From Nitratidesulfovibrio sp. SRB-5 (GTDB lineage: Bacteria > Desulfobacterota > Desulfovibrionia > Desulfovibrionales > Desulfovibrionaceae), in contig NZ_JAIOTY010000001.1 of NCBI RefSeq assembly GCF_019931275.1, positions 248,001-312,000 on the forward strand: DNA of 64,000 nt, in the 5' to 3' direction. Numbering within the stretch: position 1 is the stretch's first letter; the number at the start of each line of letters is the position of its first letter. The position numbers were made by a program, and so were the translations under genes. Of the stretch, positions 19,196 to 28,538 are shown one piece after another. The notes under the pieces are model-generated. The model did no database searches. It was not told the origin of the DNA and saw nothing but the letters and a program-made list of their open reading frames with translations.

Positions 19196-19935
19196 TGAGG
19201 CCCCCCTCAAAACGATATCTCCGACGGATGCGGACCGCAGGCGAACCGCAGGCGAACCGGGCGGCGTCGGGGCAGGCCGTGGCGGTCTGCGCATGCTGGC
19301 CATGTCCTGCTGTTGCGGCCCGCTGGTGTCGGGAAATTTCCCCCCTATCCGCAGCCGCCGCGAATTGCAAGTGCCCGTGATTTTCGGGCCGTGGCCGACA
19401 ACAACTTTTTCCGGGGCCGGGGGCTTGCCTGCCTTCCGTTCGCAAGCACCCCGCCCCGGCCCGCGAGCGCCCCGGCCTTATGGGGTGCGCGGCAGCGTTG
19501 CCGACCGGTGCATCTCACATGCGCCCGGCACCGCCCGTCAGGTACCGCCCGTCAGGCAACCTCTGGCGGGCACAGTCCGCCCGGCACCGCCCGTCCGGTA
19601 CCCGACGACGGCAGGCGGCAAACAGGCCACATCCTTCCATGCCCCCCGCATGATTTGACATGCACGGGCGCGTCGGCCATAGTCCAGCGCACAGGAAAAG
19701 GTATGGAAATTGGGTGGTTGGGCAGTCAATCCGCCGCATTGCAGTGGATGCTGTCCGACCCGGTCGCGCGCGCTTCGCCGCTTGTCCGCCTGTACCGCGC
19801 GCCCGGCATCGGCATCCGTTTCCCTGCCCCGCCGCCGTCATCCTCATGTCCGGTCCTGCCCGGCCCTGCCAAGCCTTGCCCCGCGTTGCTTGGTATTGCC
19901 CGGCGTCGACCGTCTCAGGTTCGCAAGGAGGCTCA
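19196..19935 (+). promoter_or_regulatory. Long upstream region of the frd operon with candidate promoter
   Basis: No gene is seen in 740 bases. TTGACA at 19655-19660, a 17-base spacer and CATAGT at 19678-19683 make a good sigma-70-type match, which would leave a 5' leader of about 245 bases before frdC. The rest is GC-rich with short repeats of ACCGCCCGTC around 19535-19600. Confidence 0.55.
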
Positions 19936-20589
19936 ATGGAAACGGACTGCATCGCCCCGGCCCGGCCACGCTCCCGTGCCGACGGCTGGCTCGACTGGGT
20001 GCAGATGGCCACGGGGGCGGCGCTGGCGCTGTTCGCCTGCATGCACATGATCTTTCTTTCCAGCGTGCTGTTCGGCCCGGGTGCCCTGAACGGGCTGTCC
20101 GGCGTCATGGACGCCCTGCACCTGGAAACCGTGGGCGGCGTGCTCATCGCCATCGTGTTCTGCGTTCACGCCACGGTGGCCGCCCGCAAGATTCCCTTCA
20201 AGGCCGCGCAGGCCGCCACGGCCTGGCGTCACGCGCGCCTGCTGCACCACCCGGAAACCTGGGCCTGGGTCGCGCAGGTGGTTACCGCGTTCATCCTTGC
20301 GGTGTTCATCACCATCCACATCTGGACGGGCCTTACCGACCTGCCGGTGCAGGCGCTGAAAAGCGCGGTGCGCGTGCAGCATGGCGGCTGGTTCTGGGTG
20401 TTTCTGCTGGTGCTGCCCGCGCTGGCGCTGCATCTGGTCATCGGGGCGTGGCGCGCCGGGGTGAAGTGGGGCCTGATTACCCGCGAAAACCGTGCGGACA
20501 TCACCCGCAAGGGCCTGTACCTGCTGGGCGGGTTCCTGTGCCTGTCGCTGCTCACCCTGCTGCGCTTCCGGCTGCTGCCGCTGGAATAG
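19936..20589 (+). CDS. frdC: Fumarate reductase / succinate dehydrogenase cytochrome b subunit
   Basis: The membrane anchor that passes electrons between the menaquinone pool and FrdAB. At 217 residues it has five hydrophobic helices and His37, His78, His128 and His166. These match in order and spacing the four heme-b ligands of the di-heme Wolinella-type FrdC. The start at 19936 has AAGGAGG at 19925-19931. The stop is 13 bases before frdA, whose ribosome site overlaps it, so the three genes form a tight frdCAB operon. Confidence 0.93.
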   Translation: METDCIAPARPRSRADGWLDWVQMATGAALALFACMHMIFLSSVLFGPGALNGLSGVMDALHLETVGGVLIAIVFCVHATVAARKIPFKAAQAATAWRHARLLHHPETWAWVAQVVTAFILAVFITIHIWTGLTDLPVQALKSAVRVQHGGWFWVFLLVLPALALHLVIGAWRAGVKWGLITRENRADITRKGLYLLGGFLCLSLLTLLRFRLLPLE

Positions 20590-20602
20590 GAGACCCACGC
20601 CA

Positions 20603-22426
20603 ATGCAGATCATCCACACCGATCTTCTGACCATCGGCGCGGGCCTTGCCGGAGAGCGCTGCGCCATCGAAGTGGCGGGCGCGGGCTTTTCCGTGGTCTG
20701 TCTTTCACTGGTGCCCGCGCGGCGCTCGCATTCCGTGGCCGCGCAGGGCGGCATGCAGGCGGCCCTCGGCAACGCCATCATGGGCGACGGCGACAGCCCC
20801 GACGTGCACTTTCTGGACACCGTGAAAGGCTCCGACTGGGGCGCGGACCAGGAAGTGGCCCGCATGTTCGTGGAAGCGGCCCCCATCGAAATGCGCCGCC
20901 TGGCCCACTGGGGGGTGCCGTGGAACCGCGTTGTCGCGGGCACGCACACCTACTGGAAGGGCGGCAAGCCCTTCGACGCCACCGAAAAGGCCGAAAACCA
21001 CGGCCTCATCCACTCGCGCGCCTTCGGCGGCACGGCCAAGTGGCGCACCTGCTACGCATCCGACGGGGCTGGCCACGCGGTGCTGTACACCATGGACAAC
21101 CGCGCCGCGCAGCTTGGCGTGACCGTGCACGACCGGTCGGAAGCCGTCTCGCTGATCCACGACGGCGAAACCTGCCACGGGGCCATCGTGCGCTGCCTGC
21201 GCACCGGCGAGTTGCGCGCCTACCTCGCGCGGGCCACGCTGATCGCATCCGGCGGGTACGGGCGCATCTACCGCGCCTCCACCAACGCCATCATCTGCGA
21301 AGGCACGGGCCTGTCGCTGGCGCTGGATACCGGCGTGGCGAAGCTCGGCAACATGGAGGCCGTGCAGTTTCACCCCACCGGCACCGTGCCCACCGATATC
21401 CTGGTCACCGAAGGGTGCCGGGGCGACGGCGGCACCCTGCTGGACCGTGACGAATACCGCTTCATGCCCGACTACGAGCCGGACAAGGCGGAACTGGCCT
21501 CGCGCGACGTGGTTTCGCGCCGCATGATCGAGCACATGCGCACCGGCAAGGGCGTGCAAAGCCCCTACGGCGAGCACCTGTGGCTGGACATCCGGCACCT
21601 TGGCGAGCAGCACATCCGCACGAAACTGCGCGAGGTGGACGAGATATGCCAGAACTTCCTGGGCATTGATCCGCTGCACCAGCTCATCCCCGTGCGGCCC
21701 ACCCAGCACTATTCCATGGGCGGCGTGCGCACCGACAAGACCGGCGCGGCCTATGGCCTGAAGGGCCTGTTCAGCGCGGGCGAATCCGCCTGCTGGGACC
21801 TGCACGGCTTCAACCGGCTGGGCGGCAATTCGCTGGCGGAAACCGTGGTGGCGGGCGGCATCGTGGGCCGCAACATCGCGGAATTCTTGCAGGGGTACGA
21901 CACCGCCTTTTCCACGGCGCACGTGCGCGAGGCGGCAACACGGGACGAGGCGCGCATCGGGCGCATCGTCTCTGGCGCGGACGGCAAGGAAAGTGTCTAC
22001 GCCGTGCGCGAGGCCATGTACGACATCCTGGAACGGGCGGCCTACGTGTTCCGCAACGGCAAGGACCTGACGTGGGGCGTGCAGGCCCTGCAAGAGGTGC
22101 ACGAGCGGGCGCAGCACATTGGCCTTGCCTCCGACGGGGTGGGGGCCAACGCGGAACTGGCGCTGGCCATCCGCATGCCGGGCATGGTGCGGCTGGCGCT
22201 GTGCGTGTGCCACGGCGCGCTGATGCGCACCGAAAGCCGCGGCTCGCACACCCGGGAGGACTTCCCGGAACGCAACGACCGCGACTGGCTGAACCGCACG
22301 CTGGCCTCGTGGCGTCCGGGGGCGGATTTGCCGCACCTCGACTACGAACCGGCCACCAGTTACGTCGAGTTGCCTCCCGGCGACCGGGGTTATGGCGGCG
22401 GCAAGATCATTCCGGCAGCTTCCTGA
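20603..22426 (+). CDS. frdA: Fumarate reductase / succinate dehydrogenase flavoprotein subunit
   Basis: The catalytic subunit interconverting fumarate and succinate on the cytoplasmic side. It is 607 residues. It has the dinucleotide-binding turn (TIGAGLAGE), His43 in RRSHSVAAQGG, the covalent FAD attachment site, the substrate-binding FHPTG region, the HYSMGGV motif and the C-terminal RLGGNSLAE segment. The start at 20603 follows TAGGAGA. In sulfate reducers the complex can run as fumarate reductase or, with reverse electron transport, as succinate dehydrogenase; sequence alone does not decide. Confidence 0.96.
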   Translation: MQIIHTDLLTIGAGLAGERCAIEVAGAGFSVVCLSLVPARRSHSVAAQGGMQAALGNAIMGDGDSPDVHFLDTVKGSDWGADQEVARMFVEAAPIEMRRLAHWGVPWNRVVAGTHTYWKGGKPFDATEKAENHGLIHSRAFGGTAKWRTCYASDGAGHAVLYTMDNRAAQLGVTVHDRSEAVSLIHDGETCHGAIVRCLRTGELRAYLARATLIASGGYGRIYRASTNAIICEGTGLSLALDTGVAKLGNMEAVQFHPTGTVPTDILVTEGCRGDGGTLLDRDEYRFMPDYEPDKAELASRDVVSRRMIEHMRTGKGVQSPYGEHLWLDIRHLGEQHIRTKLREVDEICQNFLGIDPLHQLIPVRPTQHYSMGGVRTDKTGAAYGLKGLFSAGESACWDLHGFNRLGGNSLAETVVAGGIVGRNIAEFLQGYDTAFSTAHVREAATRDEARIGRIVSGADGKESVYAVREAMYDILERAAYVFRNGKDLTWGVQALQEVHERAQHIGLASDGVGANAELALAIRMPGMVRLALCVCHGALMRTESRGSHTREDFPERNDRDWLNRTLASWRPGADLPHLDYEPATSYVELPPGDRGYGGGKIIPAAS

Positions 22427-22440
22427 GGGGGACCACGCAC

Positions 22441-23184
22441 ATGCAACGCTCGCTGACCTTCAACATCTTCCGCCACAATCCGCAGGACCCGGCGTCCGTG
22501 CCGCACATGGACACCTACCGTCTGGACGAGACGGACAGCATGACGCTGTTCATCGCCCTGCACCGCCTGCGCGAGGAACAGGACCCCTCGCTGAAGTTCG
22601 ACTTCTGCTGCCGCGCCGGGGTGTGCGGCTCGTGCGCCATGGTCATCAACGGGCGGCCCGGCCTGGCCTGCCACACCAAGACGCGCGACCTGCCCGCCAC
22701 CATCACCCTGTTGCCCCTGCCGGTGTTCAAGCTGGTGGGCGACCTGGCGGTGGATACGGGCACGTGGTTCCGCGCCATGTACCAGCGCACCGAATCGTGG
22801 ATTCACACCCGCGCGGAATTCGAGCCCGCCGCGCAGGAAGCGCGCATGGAAAACGAGGTGGCCAACGCCATCTACGAACTGGACCGCTGCATCGAATGCG
22901 GCTGCTGCGTGGCCGCCTGCGGCACCGCCAACCTGCGGCCCGACTTCCTGGCCCCGGCCGGGTTCATCCGCGTGGCGCGCTTTGCCGCCGACCCGCGCGA
23001 TGAACGCACCGACGCGGATTTCTACGAGATCATCGGTTCCGACGAGGGCATCTTCGGCTGCATGGGCCTTCTGGCCTGCGAGGATGTCTGTCCCAAGCAC
23101 CTGCCGTTGCAGAACCAGTTGGGGTATCTGCGGCGCAAGATGGGGCTGACCGTGCTGAAAAAGCTGCTGCCGTTCGGGGGGTAG
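22441..23184 (+). CDS. frdB: Fumarate reductase / succinate dehydrogenase iron-sulfur subunit
   Basis: Carries electrons between FrdC heme and FrdA flavin. It is 247 residues. The [2Fe-2S] ligands are Cys57, Cys62, Cys65 and Cys77 (CRAGVCGSCAM). Two further sets (CIECGCCVAAC at 150-160 and CMGLLACEDVCPKH at 207-217) supply the [4Fe-4S] and [3Fe-4S] clusters. The ATG at 22441 lies 14 bases after the frdA stop. Confidence 0.96.
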   Translation: MQRSLTFNIFRHNPQDPASVPHMDTYRLDETDSMTLFIALHRLREEQDPSLKFDFCCRAGVCGSCAMVINGRPGLACHTKTRDLPATITLLPLPVFKLVGDLAVDTGTWFRAMYQRTESWIHTRAEFEPAAQEARMENEVANAIYELDRCIECGCCVAACGTANLRPDFLAPAGFIRVARFAADPRDERTDADFYEIIGSDEGIFGCMGLLACEDVCPKHLPLQNQLGYLRRKMGLTVLKKLLPFGG

Positions 23185-23280
23185 CAGGACGTAAGGGGAG
23201 AAGGCGGAAAAAGAAGGGAGCGGGTAGTGCCCTGTCGGACGGGCTTCTACGAATGCACGCCAGCAGATAACTTGCCGCTT

Positions 23281-23512
23281 GATTTCGTTATATTGCGAGG
23301 GGCTGCCAAGGGGAACCTGCGGTTCCCCCTGCGAGCCAGCGTTGCTATCGTCATCCGTAAGATTCGCGCGTTGCGTTCATCTAACGGCTGACGTCCTCGC
23401 GCTCCCCGCCGCCCCCCTCCCTTTGGCCTCATGCGCGCATTCCCCGTGCCGGGCAGCTTCCCTGCGGCGCAGGGCGCCTTCGGGTGATCTGACCGGCGGG
23501 AATGCCATGCGC
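23281..23512 (+). repeat. Dispersed intergenic repeat, family A, copy 1
   Basis: This shares a series of blocks with 58343-58582: a GATTTCGTTAT start, a variable GC-rich hairpin (here GGGGAACC/GGTTCCCC, 23310-23328), CATCCGTAAGA...CTAACGGC, and a long 3' block with GCCGGGCAGCTTCCCT and GGCGCCTTCGGGTGATCTG. It lies in the 733-base gap between frdB and the fumarase alpha gene; nothing else was recognised in that gap. Confidence 0.85.
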
Positions 23513-23917
23513 GCGGTGCTCCCGCCGCCTTGGCCCCGCGCGTGCGCGTGTCTTGTCCGCAGCATTGTTCCCGGTGCGCCCGCCACGCCGGAGCTTCCGC
23601 CGCTTGCGCGGCGGTGATCTCCGGCGGCGGGCGCAATCCGTTCGGCGGTTGGCGCTGCCGGGTGACGCGGGAAAGACCGCATACCCGCCACTGCTTGCGC
23701 TGCTGTGCGGTTGCGGTGGTTGCTTCGGCCCGTACCGTGCGCGGACGTCCGGGGTGCTGCGCAGCCTTGTTGCGGTGGGCACTCAAGGCTTGCTAGGGTG
23801 GCGCGGCGGCAACAGACAGGGCCGCATGGACGCAACGTCCGCAGCCGAATCGAAAGTATGGAGGCACGGGGCCATTCCCCGGTTCTCCCCCGTTCATACC
23901 GGACAAAGGAGCCAGAC

Positions 23918-24757
23918 ATGCGCCGCATACCGGCGACACGAGTTGTGGAGGAAGTGGCGCGGCTGTGCGTGGAGTGCAACCGCTACCTGCCCAAGGACGT
24001 GCGGTGGGCCTTCTGCCGCGCGCAGGCGGAAGAGGAAAGCGACGTCGCCAAAGAGGTGTTCCGGCAACTGCTGGAAAACGCCGACCTGGCGGCCACCACC
24101 GGCCTGCCGCTGTGTCAGGACACGGGGCTGGCCGTCTTTTTCGTGGAGCTTGGCGAGGACTGTCGCGTGGACGGCATGACCCTGCGCGAGGCCATCACCG
24201 AGGGCGTGCGCATCGGCTATGCCGAAGGCTTTCTGCGCAAGTCCGCCTGCGACCCCATGACCCGCAAGAACACCGGCGACAACACTCCGGCGGTCATCCA
24301 CATGGACCTTGTGCCCGGCGACCGGCTGCGCATTGCCTTCATGGCCAAGGGCGGCGGCAGCGAGAACATGTCGCGCGTGACCATGCTGGCCCCCGCGCAG
24401 GGGTGGCAGGGCATCAAGGACTTTGTGGTGCAGCGCGTGCGCGAGGCGGGGCCCAACCCCTGCCCGCCCACCATCATCGGCGTGGGCGTGGGCGGCACCT
24501 TCGACTACGCGCCCATCCTGGCAAAGAAGGCGCTGCTGCGCCCGCTCACGGACATCCACCCCGACCCGGACATGGCCGCCAAAGAGGCGGAACTGCTGGC
24601 CGCCATCAACGAACTGGGCATCGGCCCCATGGGCCTTGGCGGCAAGACCACCTGCCTTGGCGTGAAGATGGCCTTTGCCCCGTGCCATCTGGCCAGCCTG
24701 CCGCTGGCCGTGAACGTGCAGTGCCATTCGGCCCGGCACGGCGAGATAGAGTTGTAG
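23918..24757 (+). CDS. Class I fumarate hydratase, alpha subunit
   Basis: The iron-sulfur-binding N-terminal half of the two-subunit class I fumarase (tartrate dehydratase-like), which interconverts fumarate and malate. It is 279 residues. Conserved sequence includes PLCQDTGLAVFF, KNTGDNTPAVIH, AKGGGSENMS, CPPTIIGVGVGG and GLGGKTTCLGV; the Cys in these motifs are the candidate [4Fe-4S] ligands, which would make the enzyme oxygen-sensitive. The start at 23918 has AAAGGAG at 23905-23911. It sits with frdCAB and links succinate, fumarate and malate. Confidence 0.95.
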   Translation: MRRIPATRVVEEVARLCVECNRYLPKDVRWAFCRAQAEEESDVAKEVFRQLLENADLAATTGLPLCQDTGLAVFFVELGEDCRVDGMTLREAITEGVRIGYAEGFLRKSACDPMTRKNTGDNTPAVIHMDLVPGDRLRIAFMAKGGGSENMSRVTMLAPAQGWQGIKDFVVQRVREAGPNPCPPTIIGVGVGGTFDYAPILAKKALLRPLTDIHPDPDMAAKEAELLAAINELGIGPMGLGGKTTCLGVKMAFAPCHLASLPLAVNVQCHSARHGEIEL

Positions 24758-25161
24758 CAGAGGCGACGAGCCGGGACGTGGGCTGGGCGGAAAAGTCGGG
24801 CGGAATAGCCGGGCAGAGCAACCCGGCGGACGCTTTCCGGCAAGTGCTCGGCAAGCTGCGCAACTGTTGCGGATTTGTTGCGGCACATGGCGCAGCACGG
24901 TCGTAAGCCGGTTGCGGTGACGTTGCGGCAGGGGTTCGGGTCACCTGCGAGTGAGCTGCGGCCCGGTTGAGGCCCGGTTGTTGTCCAGCCATTACCGGAT
25001 GGCGCGGGATTGCGAACCTACCCGACGCGGGTGCCACGCACGGTGCGGATGCCCGCACCTCGCTGACCGATGCGGCGTGCGGCAACGCAATCGTCAGTCA
25101 TCCACAATAGCCTCATTGCGGTCCCGCCTCGGGACATGTACGGAAATACAAGGAATCAGAT
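24758..25161. other. 404-base gap between fumarase subunit genes
   Basis: Alpha and beta genes of this enzyme are usually adjacent. The gap has no credible gene, terminator or repeat from the families described here. GC-rich direct repeats (GCCCGGTTG, about 24960-24980) are the only pattern seen. Confidence 0.4.
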
Positions 25162-25689
25162 ATGGCTACCCACCACCTTACCACCCCCCTGACCGATGAG
25201 GCCGTGGCACAACTGCGCAGCGGCGACGTGGTCTTTCTGTCCGGCACCATCTACACCGCGCGCGATGCGGCCCACCGCCGCCTTGCCGAATCGCTGGACC
25301 GGGGCGAAGACCTGCCCTTCGACCTGCGCGGTGCGGTGATCTACTACGTTGGCCCCAGCCCGGCCCCGCCCGGACGTCCCATCGGTTCCGCCGGTCCCAC
25401 CACCAGCTACCGCATGGACAGCTACGCCCCCCGCCTGCACGCGCTGGGACTGAAGGCCACCATCGGCAAGGGGCGCCGCAACACCGAAGTGCGCGACGCC
25501 CTGAAAGAACATACCGGGGTCTATCTGGGGGCCACCGGCGGCGCGGGCGCGCTGCTTTCGCAGTGCATCACGGCCGCCACCGTCATCGCCTACGACGACC
25601 TTGGCCCGGAAGCCATACGTGAATTGACCGTGAAGGACTTCCCCCTGCTGGTCATCAATGACTGTGTGGGTGGGGAGTTGTATGTATAA
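25162..25689 (+). CDS. Class I fumarate hydratase, beta subunit
   Basis: The C-terminal half of the heterodimeric fumarase. It is 175 residues and starts at 25162 after AAGGA. Conserved sequence includes GDVVFLSGTIYTARDAAHRR, YYVGPSPAPPG, GPTTSYRMDSY, GLKATIGKG and LGPEAIRELTVKDFPL. The protein stops at NDCVGGELYV, which I expect to be a few residues short of the usual C-terminus. The AT-rich island begins exactly at the stop codon, so the original tail may have been replaced when the island inserted. The catalytic part appears intact. Confidence 0.93.
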   Translation: MATHHLTTPLTDEAVAQLRSGDVVFLSGTIYTARDAAHRRLAESLDRGEDLPFDLRGAVIYYVGPSPAPPGRPIGSAGPTTSYRMDSYAPRLHALGLKATIGKGRRNTEVRDALKEHTGVYLGATGGAGALLSQCITAATVIAYDDLGPEAIRELTVKDFPLLVINDCVGGELYV

Positions 25690-26800
25690 TTTTGAGAACT
25701 ATTATAGTGTGTGCGTTGCCAGGAGTTGTTTAAGAAATAGTACGTGGGATAACTATGGAAAAAAATATTTCTCAAGCTTTGAAAAGAGTGCATGAATGTG
25801 TTGAAAGTGATGATGTTGAAGGCGCTACAATGGTCTGTCTTAGGATTGCGCGGTATATAAATGATTACTTGAACGCTGCTGTGTTTATGCAGGAGCTGTG
25901 TTTTGGGATGGAAGATACGGTGAGGGCGATATGCGATATGGCTCCGCAAATAGAAAAGGAGACTCAAAAATTTATATGGGAAAGATCGAAGGCGCGATGG
26001 AGGGAAATACATGACATGGGTTATCTCTTAACAGGAAGGCGCTCTAAAGAAGAGGATTGTCAGGTGCTTGCCGTTGCAGCGGGAGAAATTGAGTCTGAAC
26101 TTAAATGCTATCAGGCAATGATTGATGATATGACTCCTCCGCAAGGGATGCATCACTTTGATGTTGCAAAATTTTATCATGAAAATGTAGGGCCAAAAGT
26201 ACAGCTGAGGCAGCGCATGCAAGCGCTTAATAGATTAAAATCAAGGATAAAAACGCGTTGTTTAAATTATGCGATTCTCGTTGAATCGCACCAGCAGCCA
26301 AAAAAAATAAACGCATCTCCACTTTGGAAACTCCAGGACAGTGTGGATGCACATTTCAAACAAAATTCAAGGGTTGTGTTTGAAAAATTACAAAAAGTAT
26401 CGGTGCTTGCTTCTTCGCAGGAAGGAGAAGACTGTGCATTGCTGCTCACCGAGGTTAGGCGAACTTTGAGCGCTGTGGCAGATATGTATTATCCAGCGTC
26501 ACGAGACACGATCGTCTGCTCTGACGGTCAAGTGCGGAAACTCACAGAGGATAGATGTCTAAACAGGCTTGAAGAATATTTGCGTACAGAATGTCTGTCC
26601 ACAACATCTACAGAATTAGTTCAAGCAGAGTTGAACCTGTTGGCTAATTTTATGCGTAAACTTTATGGCCTAGCTTCGAAGGGAGTCCATGCCGATGTAA
26701 CTCAAGAAGAAGCACACCAAGGCTTTGTCGGAATGTATCTCTTTTTATCCACCTTCATTCGACTAGCAAAGAAAACAGGCTAACCAACACGGAGGGGCAT
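25690..26800. mobile_element. AT-rich island (probable horizontal insertion)
   Basis: Base composition drops abruptly at the fumarase beta stop codon and returns just before 26800. AT-rich codons (AAA, ATA, TTA) dominate, unlike all neighbours. It carries one gene. No transposase, terminal repeats or tRNA attachment site were seen, so the mode of entry is unknown. Confidence 0.75.
25755..26783 (+). CDS. Hypothetical protein in AT-rich island
   Basis: I do not recognise the full protein. It is 342 residues, almost all helical by composition, soluble, with no signal peptide. The N-terminal part (SQALKRVHECVESDDVEGA) resembles a helical-repeat start. The middle is Arg/Lys-rich. The C-terminal region (LYGLASKGVHADVTQEEA) resembles a motif I associate, with low certainty, with the C-terminal helical domains of some defence-island proteins; the full HEPN RxxxxH motif is not evident. 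The ribosome site is weak (GGGAT). The gene is intact, which suggests it is under selection. An accessory or defence function is only a guess. Confidence 0.65.
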   Translation: MEKNISQALKRVHECVESDDVEGATMVCLRIARYINDYLNAAVFMQELCFGMEDTVRAICDMAPQIEKETQKFIWERSKARWREIHDMGYLLTGRRSKEEDCQVLAVAAGEIESELKCYQAMIDDMTPPQGMHHFDVAKFYHENVGPKVQLRQRMQALNRLKSRIKTRCLNYAILVESHQQPKKINASPLWKLQDSVDAHFKQNSRVVFEKLQKVSVLASSQEGEDCALLLTEVRRTLSAVADMYYPASRDTIVCSDGQVRKLTEDRCLNRLEEYLRTECLSTTSTELVQAELNLLANFMRKLYGLASKGVHADVTQEEAHQGFVGMYLFLSTFIRLAKKTG

Positions 26801-26801
26801 A

Positions 26802-28100
26802 GTGTCTGTCGTTTTGGCTAATTGTCCCGCCGACGGCGTAGCCCCCGACAACTACCACGCCACGTCCATCTATCCGGAGTTCGTGCAGGTGGAACCGGGG
26901 CGCTGGGTGCTGCTTGCGGAGTCGCGCATGGATTGCGTCATCCGCAAGAACCCGGACGGCACGCTGGAGGTGGTGGAGTTCCGGCGGCTGAAAAAGGGCG
27001 ATCTGGTGGCGGTGGGCCGGGGCGAAAACGGCGAGGACGGCATCTATGTGCATGCCGGGCCGCTGGACCGGTTGCCGGACTTTCTGGCCGGGTGGACTCC
27101 GGCCAACGTGTCTGGTCGCATGTCTGGCCCCATGTCTGTCGATGCTCAACCGTCAGCTTCCCAAGCTGACACTCAACCGGCAGACAACTTCGCCACGACT
27201 TCCGCTGGGCATCTTGCGGACGGTGCCGCCGCGTCTGGCGCACCCGGCTTACCCGGCACATCGGGCGCATCCGCCTCATCGGGCACTGTCACCGCCCCAT
27301 CCGCATCATTCGCCTCGCCTTCCCCTGCCGCTACTGCCGACAAGTTCGCCTTCCGTACCGGCGTCAGCCGCGAAACGTCCTTTTCGCTCGATTACGACAC
27401 CCTGTACGAAGTGCTGCGCCACGACAGGGAGCACGGCCACATCGTGTGGGTGGCCGGGCCTGCCGTGGTGTTCGATGCCGACGCCCGCCGCGCCTTTGCC
27501 GGGCTGATCGACGCGGGCTACGTGCATGGGCTGTTGGCGGGCAACGCCCTTGCCACGCACGACCTGGAGGCCGCCCTGTACGGCACCGCGCTGGGGCAGG
27601 GGCTGTACGACAAGCGGCAGGCCCCGCGCGGGCACTACCATCATCTGGACGCCATCAACACCATCCGGGGCTGCGGGTCCATCCGCGCCGCCGTGCAGTC
27701 TGGCCGCGTGCGTGACGGGGTGATGCACGCGCTGGAAACGCGCTCCGTGCCCTACGTGCTGGCCGGGTCCATCCGCGACGACGGCCCCCTGCCGGAAGTC
27801 ATCGCCGACGTGTACGCCGCACAGGACGCCATGCGCGCCCATGTGCGCCGCGCCACCACGGTGGTGGCGCTGGCCACCGCCCTGCACACCATCGCCACCG
27901 GCAACATGACCCCCTCGTATCAGGCCGGGCCGGGGGCCAGCCTGCGCCCGGTGCATTTCTTCATCGCGGACATTTCGGAATTCGCGGCGGGCAAGCTGGC
28001 GGATCGTGGATCGCTGACCTCGCGCTCCATCCTCACCAACGTGCAGGACTTCGTGGTCAACGTGCACCGGGCGCTTACCGGTGCGTGCCGCACGGAATAG
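26802..28100 (+). CDS. TIGR00300-family protein (LOR/SDH domain; ornithine cyclodeaminase-like)
   Basis: A 432-residue protein with GTG start at 26802 after GGAGGGG. Residues about 1-100 match the LOR/SDH bifunctional-enzyme conserved domain (YHATSIYPEFVQVEPGRWVL, ESRMDCVI, FRRLKKGDLVAVG). A Ser/Ala/Pro-rich insert covers about 105-185. The C-terminal half is a Rossmann-like domain (IVWVAGPAVVFDADARRAF, HHLDAINTIRGCGSI, YVLAGSIRDDGPLPEV, GNMTPSYQAG). Relatives include archaeal-type ornithine cyclodeaminases and the C-terminal part of cyanobacterial ArgZ/AgrE. The NAD-dependent conversion of ornithine to proline is plausible but not shown by sequence. Confidence 0.85.
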   Translation: MSVVLANCPADGVAPDNYHATSIYPEFVQVEPGRWVLLAESRMDCVIRKNPDGTLEVVEFRRLKKGDLVAVGRGENGEDGIYVHAGPLDRLPDFLAGWTPANVSGRMSGPMSVDAQPSASQADTQPADNFATTSAGHLADGAAASGAPGLPGTSGASASSGTVTAPSASFASPSPAATADKFAFRTGVSRETSFSLDYDTLYEVLRHDREHGHIVWVAGPAVVFDADARRAFAGLIDAGYVHGLLAGNALATHDLEAALYGTALGQGLYDKRQAPRGHYHHLDAINTIRGCGSIRAAVQSGRVRDGVMHALETRSVPYVLAGSIRDDGPLPEVIADVYAAQDAMRAHVRRATTVVALATALHTIATGNMTPSYQAGPGASLRPVHFFIADISEFAAGKLADRGSLTSRSILTNVQDFVVNVHRALTGACRTE

Positions 28101-28538
28101 CCAGGTATTCCAATATATTCCAGGGTGTTTCGGGCGATGATCCGCCCGGTGCATGCCTGTTGCGCACTGATTGCGCATTGATGCCGGGTGTGCAGGCTGC
28201 CGTCATATTTGCCGTCCCGCCCCCGTCACGCCTGTCTTCCTTCCTGTCGTCCCACCCAGCCGCGCTGCGCTGCGCCCTTGCCGTGAATGCGGGGTGGCGC
28301 GCACGTGAAGCGGTCGCGTCCTTCCCTTCCGCCGCTTTGCGCGGTTACTCGGCGTAGTCCTTCAGCGCCGTGCTCGCTGCCGTCCGTCCCCTTCCTTCCG
28401 CCTTCCGCCGTCCGCCTGTCATGCAATCTTCGGCAATGACAGTGCCGCGTAAGGAAATGTGAGCGGTTGCTGTAAACTCTTCAGGCAAGCCGTCGATAGG
28501 TTGACTGAAGGTCGCGCATCCGCGCGAAAGGAGGTCCC
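28101..28538. other. 438-base gap, no gene recognised
   Basis: Pyrimidine-rich GC sequence with short CTTCCTTCC-type runs. The only confident element is the AAAGGAGGT ribosome site at 28527-28535 of the following gene. Confidence 0.4.

Noticed and set aside
24820-24900. tRNA-like string on the minus strand (translates as VAQLAEHLP, often a sign of a tRNA gene)
   Set aside because: No matching acceptor stem, anticodon stem or T-loop GTTCGA could be formed around it.
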